64,000 bases of DNA from the NCBI GenBank assembly GCA_963815785.1, contig CAWFHZ010000007.1:372001-436000 (forward strand). Reading direction: 5' to 3'. The notes below the pieces were generated by a model. The model did not search any database and had not been told where the DNA came from. It saw only the letters and a list, made by a program, of their open reading frames with translations. Within the stretch, counting starts at the first letter, position 1. Each line of letters opens with the position of its first letter. The position numbers were made by a program, and so were the translations under genes. This DNA is from DATFVA01 sp963815785. Lineage in GTDB: Bacteria > Bacteroidota > Ignavibacteria > Ignavibacteriales > Ignavibacteriaceae. Positions 63,938-64,000 of the stretch are shown here, one piece after another.

Positions 63938-64000
63938 ATGGATCCTGTAAAAAAGTTTTTGATCAGGCACAGATCAAAGATCATTATTGTAATGAGTCTT
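63938..64000 (+). CDS. Start of a gene cut by the window edge
   Basis: ATG 63938 opens 21 codons (MDPVKKFLIRHRSKIIIVMS) before the window ends. A basic start followed by a hydrophobic stretch suggests a membrane protein. There is too little to name it. It follows the phosphatase gene at 61 bp on the same strand and may belong to the operon. Confidence 0.5.
   Translation, partial: MDPVKKFLIRHRSKIIIVMSL

Noticed and set aside
1..64000. CRISPR arrays, rRNA, tRNA, transposons, prophage genes
   Set aside because: I looked for direct repeat arrays, T-loop GTTCGAATC signatures, transposase or integrase motifs and inverted terminal repeats and saw none that I could support.

Overview
The window is AT-rich, gene-dense bacterial chromosome. 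It most likely comes from the Ignavibacteria (Ignavibacteriota, in the Bacteroidota/Chlorobi group). The main clue is the type IX secretion (T9SS) C-terminal sorting domain, with its YPNPFNP motif, at the ends of secreted proteins at 8.1, 8.8 and 30.5-33.1 kb. A PorZ-like T9SS protein, a TonB-dependent receptor with a carboxypeptidase-regulatory-like N-terminus, a two-component-propeller histidine kinase, DUF2911, DUF1028 and DUF4386 proteins and a menaquinone methyltransferase fit the same group. Many genes have clear Shine-Dalgarno sites (AGGAG), and TTG starts are common. I saw no rRNA, tRNA, CRISPR array, transposase, integrase or phage gene.

Layout. 0-7 kb: a MarR regulator cut by the window edge, a YigZ/IMPACT protein, uvrA, and a small envelope protein followed by a TonB-dependent receptor. 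7-18.6 kb: accessory metabolism and envelope genes (two paralogous aldo/keto reductases, a cupredoxin and a BNR-repeat protein both exported by T9SS, an MDR dehydrogenase, a DUF4386 membrane protein, a large lipoprotein, a methyltransferase, a TauE/SafE exporter, an RNase Z-like hydrolase). 18.8-24.8 kb: a minus-strand block with a propeller histidine kinase, its NarL-type response regulator, an OmpA-family protein and a coiled-coil exported protein; a 20-bp palindrome occurs twice, before the regulator gene and before the ompA-like gene. 25-34.8 kb: a hydrolase/secretome block (CocE/S15 hydrolase, DUF1028-TPR, M28 peptidase, a broken BNR/T9SS protein, DUF2911-TPR, DUF5519). 35-40 kb: rhomboid, AhpD-like, SemiSWEET-like, rdgB, a lipoprotein, then a minus-strand rsmA-PAP2-ubiE operon. 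40-47.5 kb: a ROK kinase with an apparent CTG start, an ABC-F ATPase behind a PorZ-like gene, and a crp-PHP-ribH operon. 47.8-56.4 kb: a parvulin-type isomerase, a beta-barrel protein, aroK-aroB, a tandemly duplicated structured leader before nadA, a histidine kinase and purA. 56.5-64 kb: a signalling hub with a STAS protein, an ECF sigma factor with its own ECF-type promoter, its anti-sigma factor, and a SpoIIE phosphatase-STAS-RsbW-like kinase-SpoIIE phosphatase operon (partner switching).

A notable property is that nine genes between 4 and 40.1 kb, including the conserved rsmA, are split by single-base indels or in-frame stops, most at short homopolymer runs. In the 24 kb after 40.1 kb I see none. 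I read most of these as sequencing or assembly errors and describe the restored gene in each entry.

The best candidates for something undescribed are the duplicated hairpin/GTAnTATGC leader upstream of nadA (52.42-52.76 kb) and the paired 20-bp palindromes around the response-regulator gene (21.03 and 21.82 kb).
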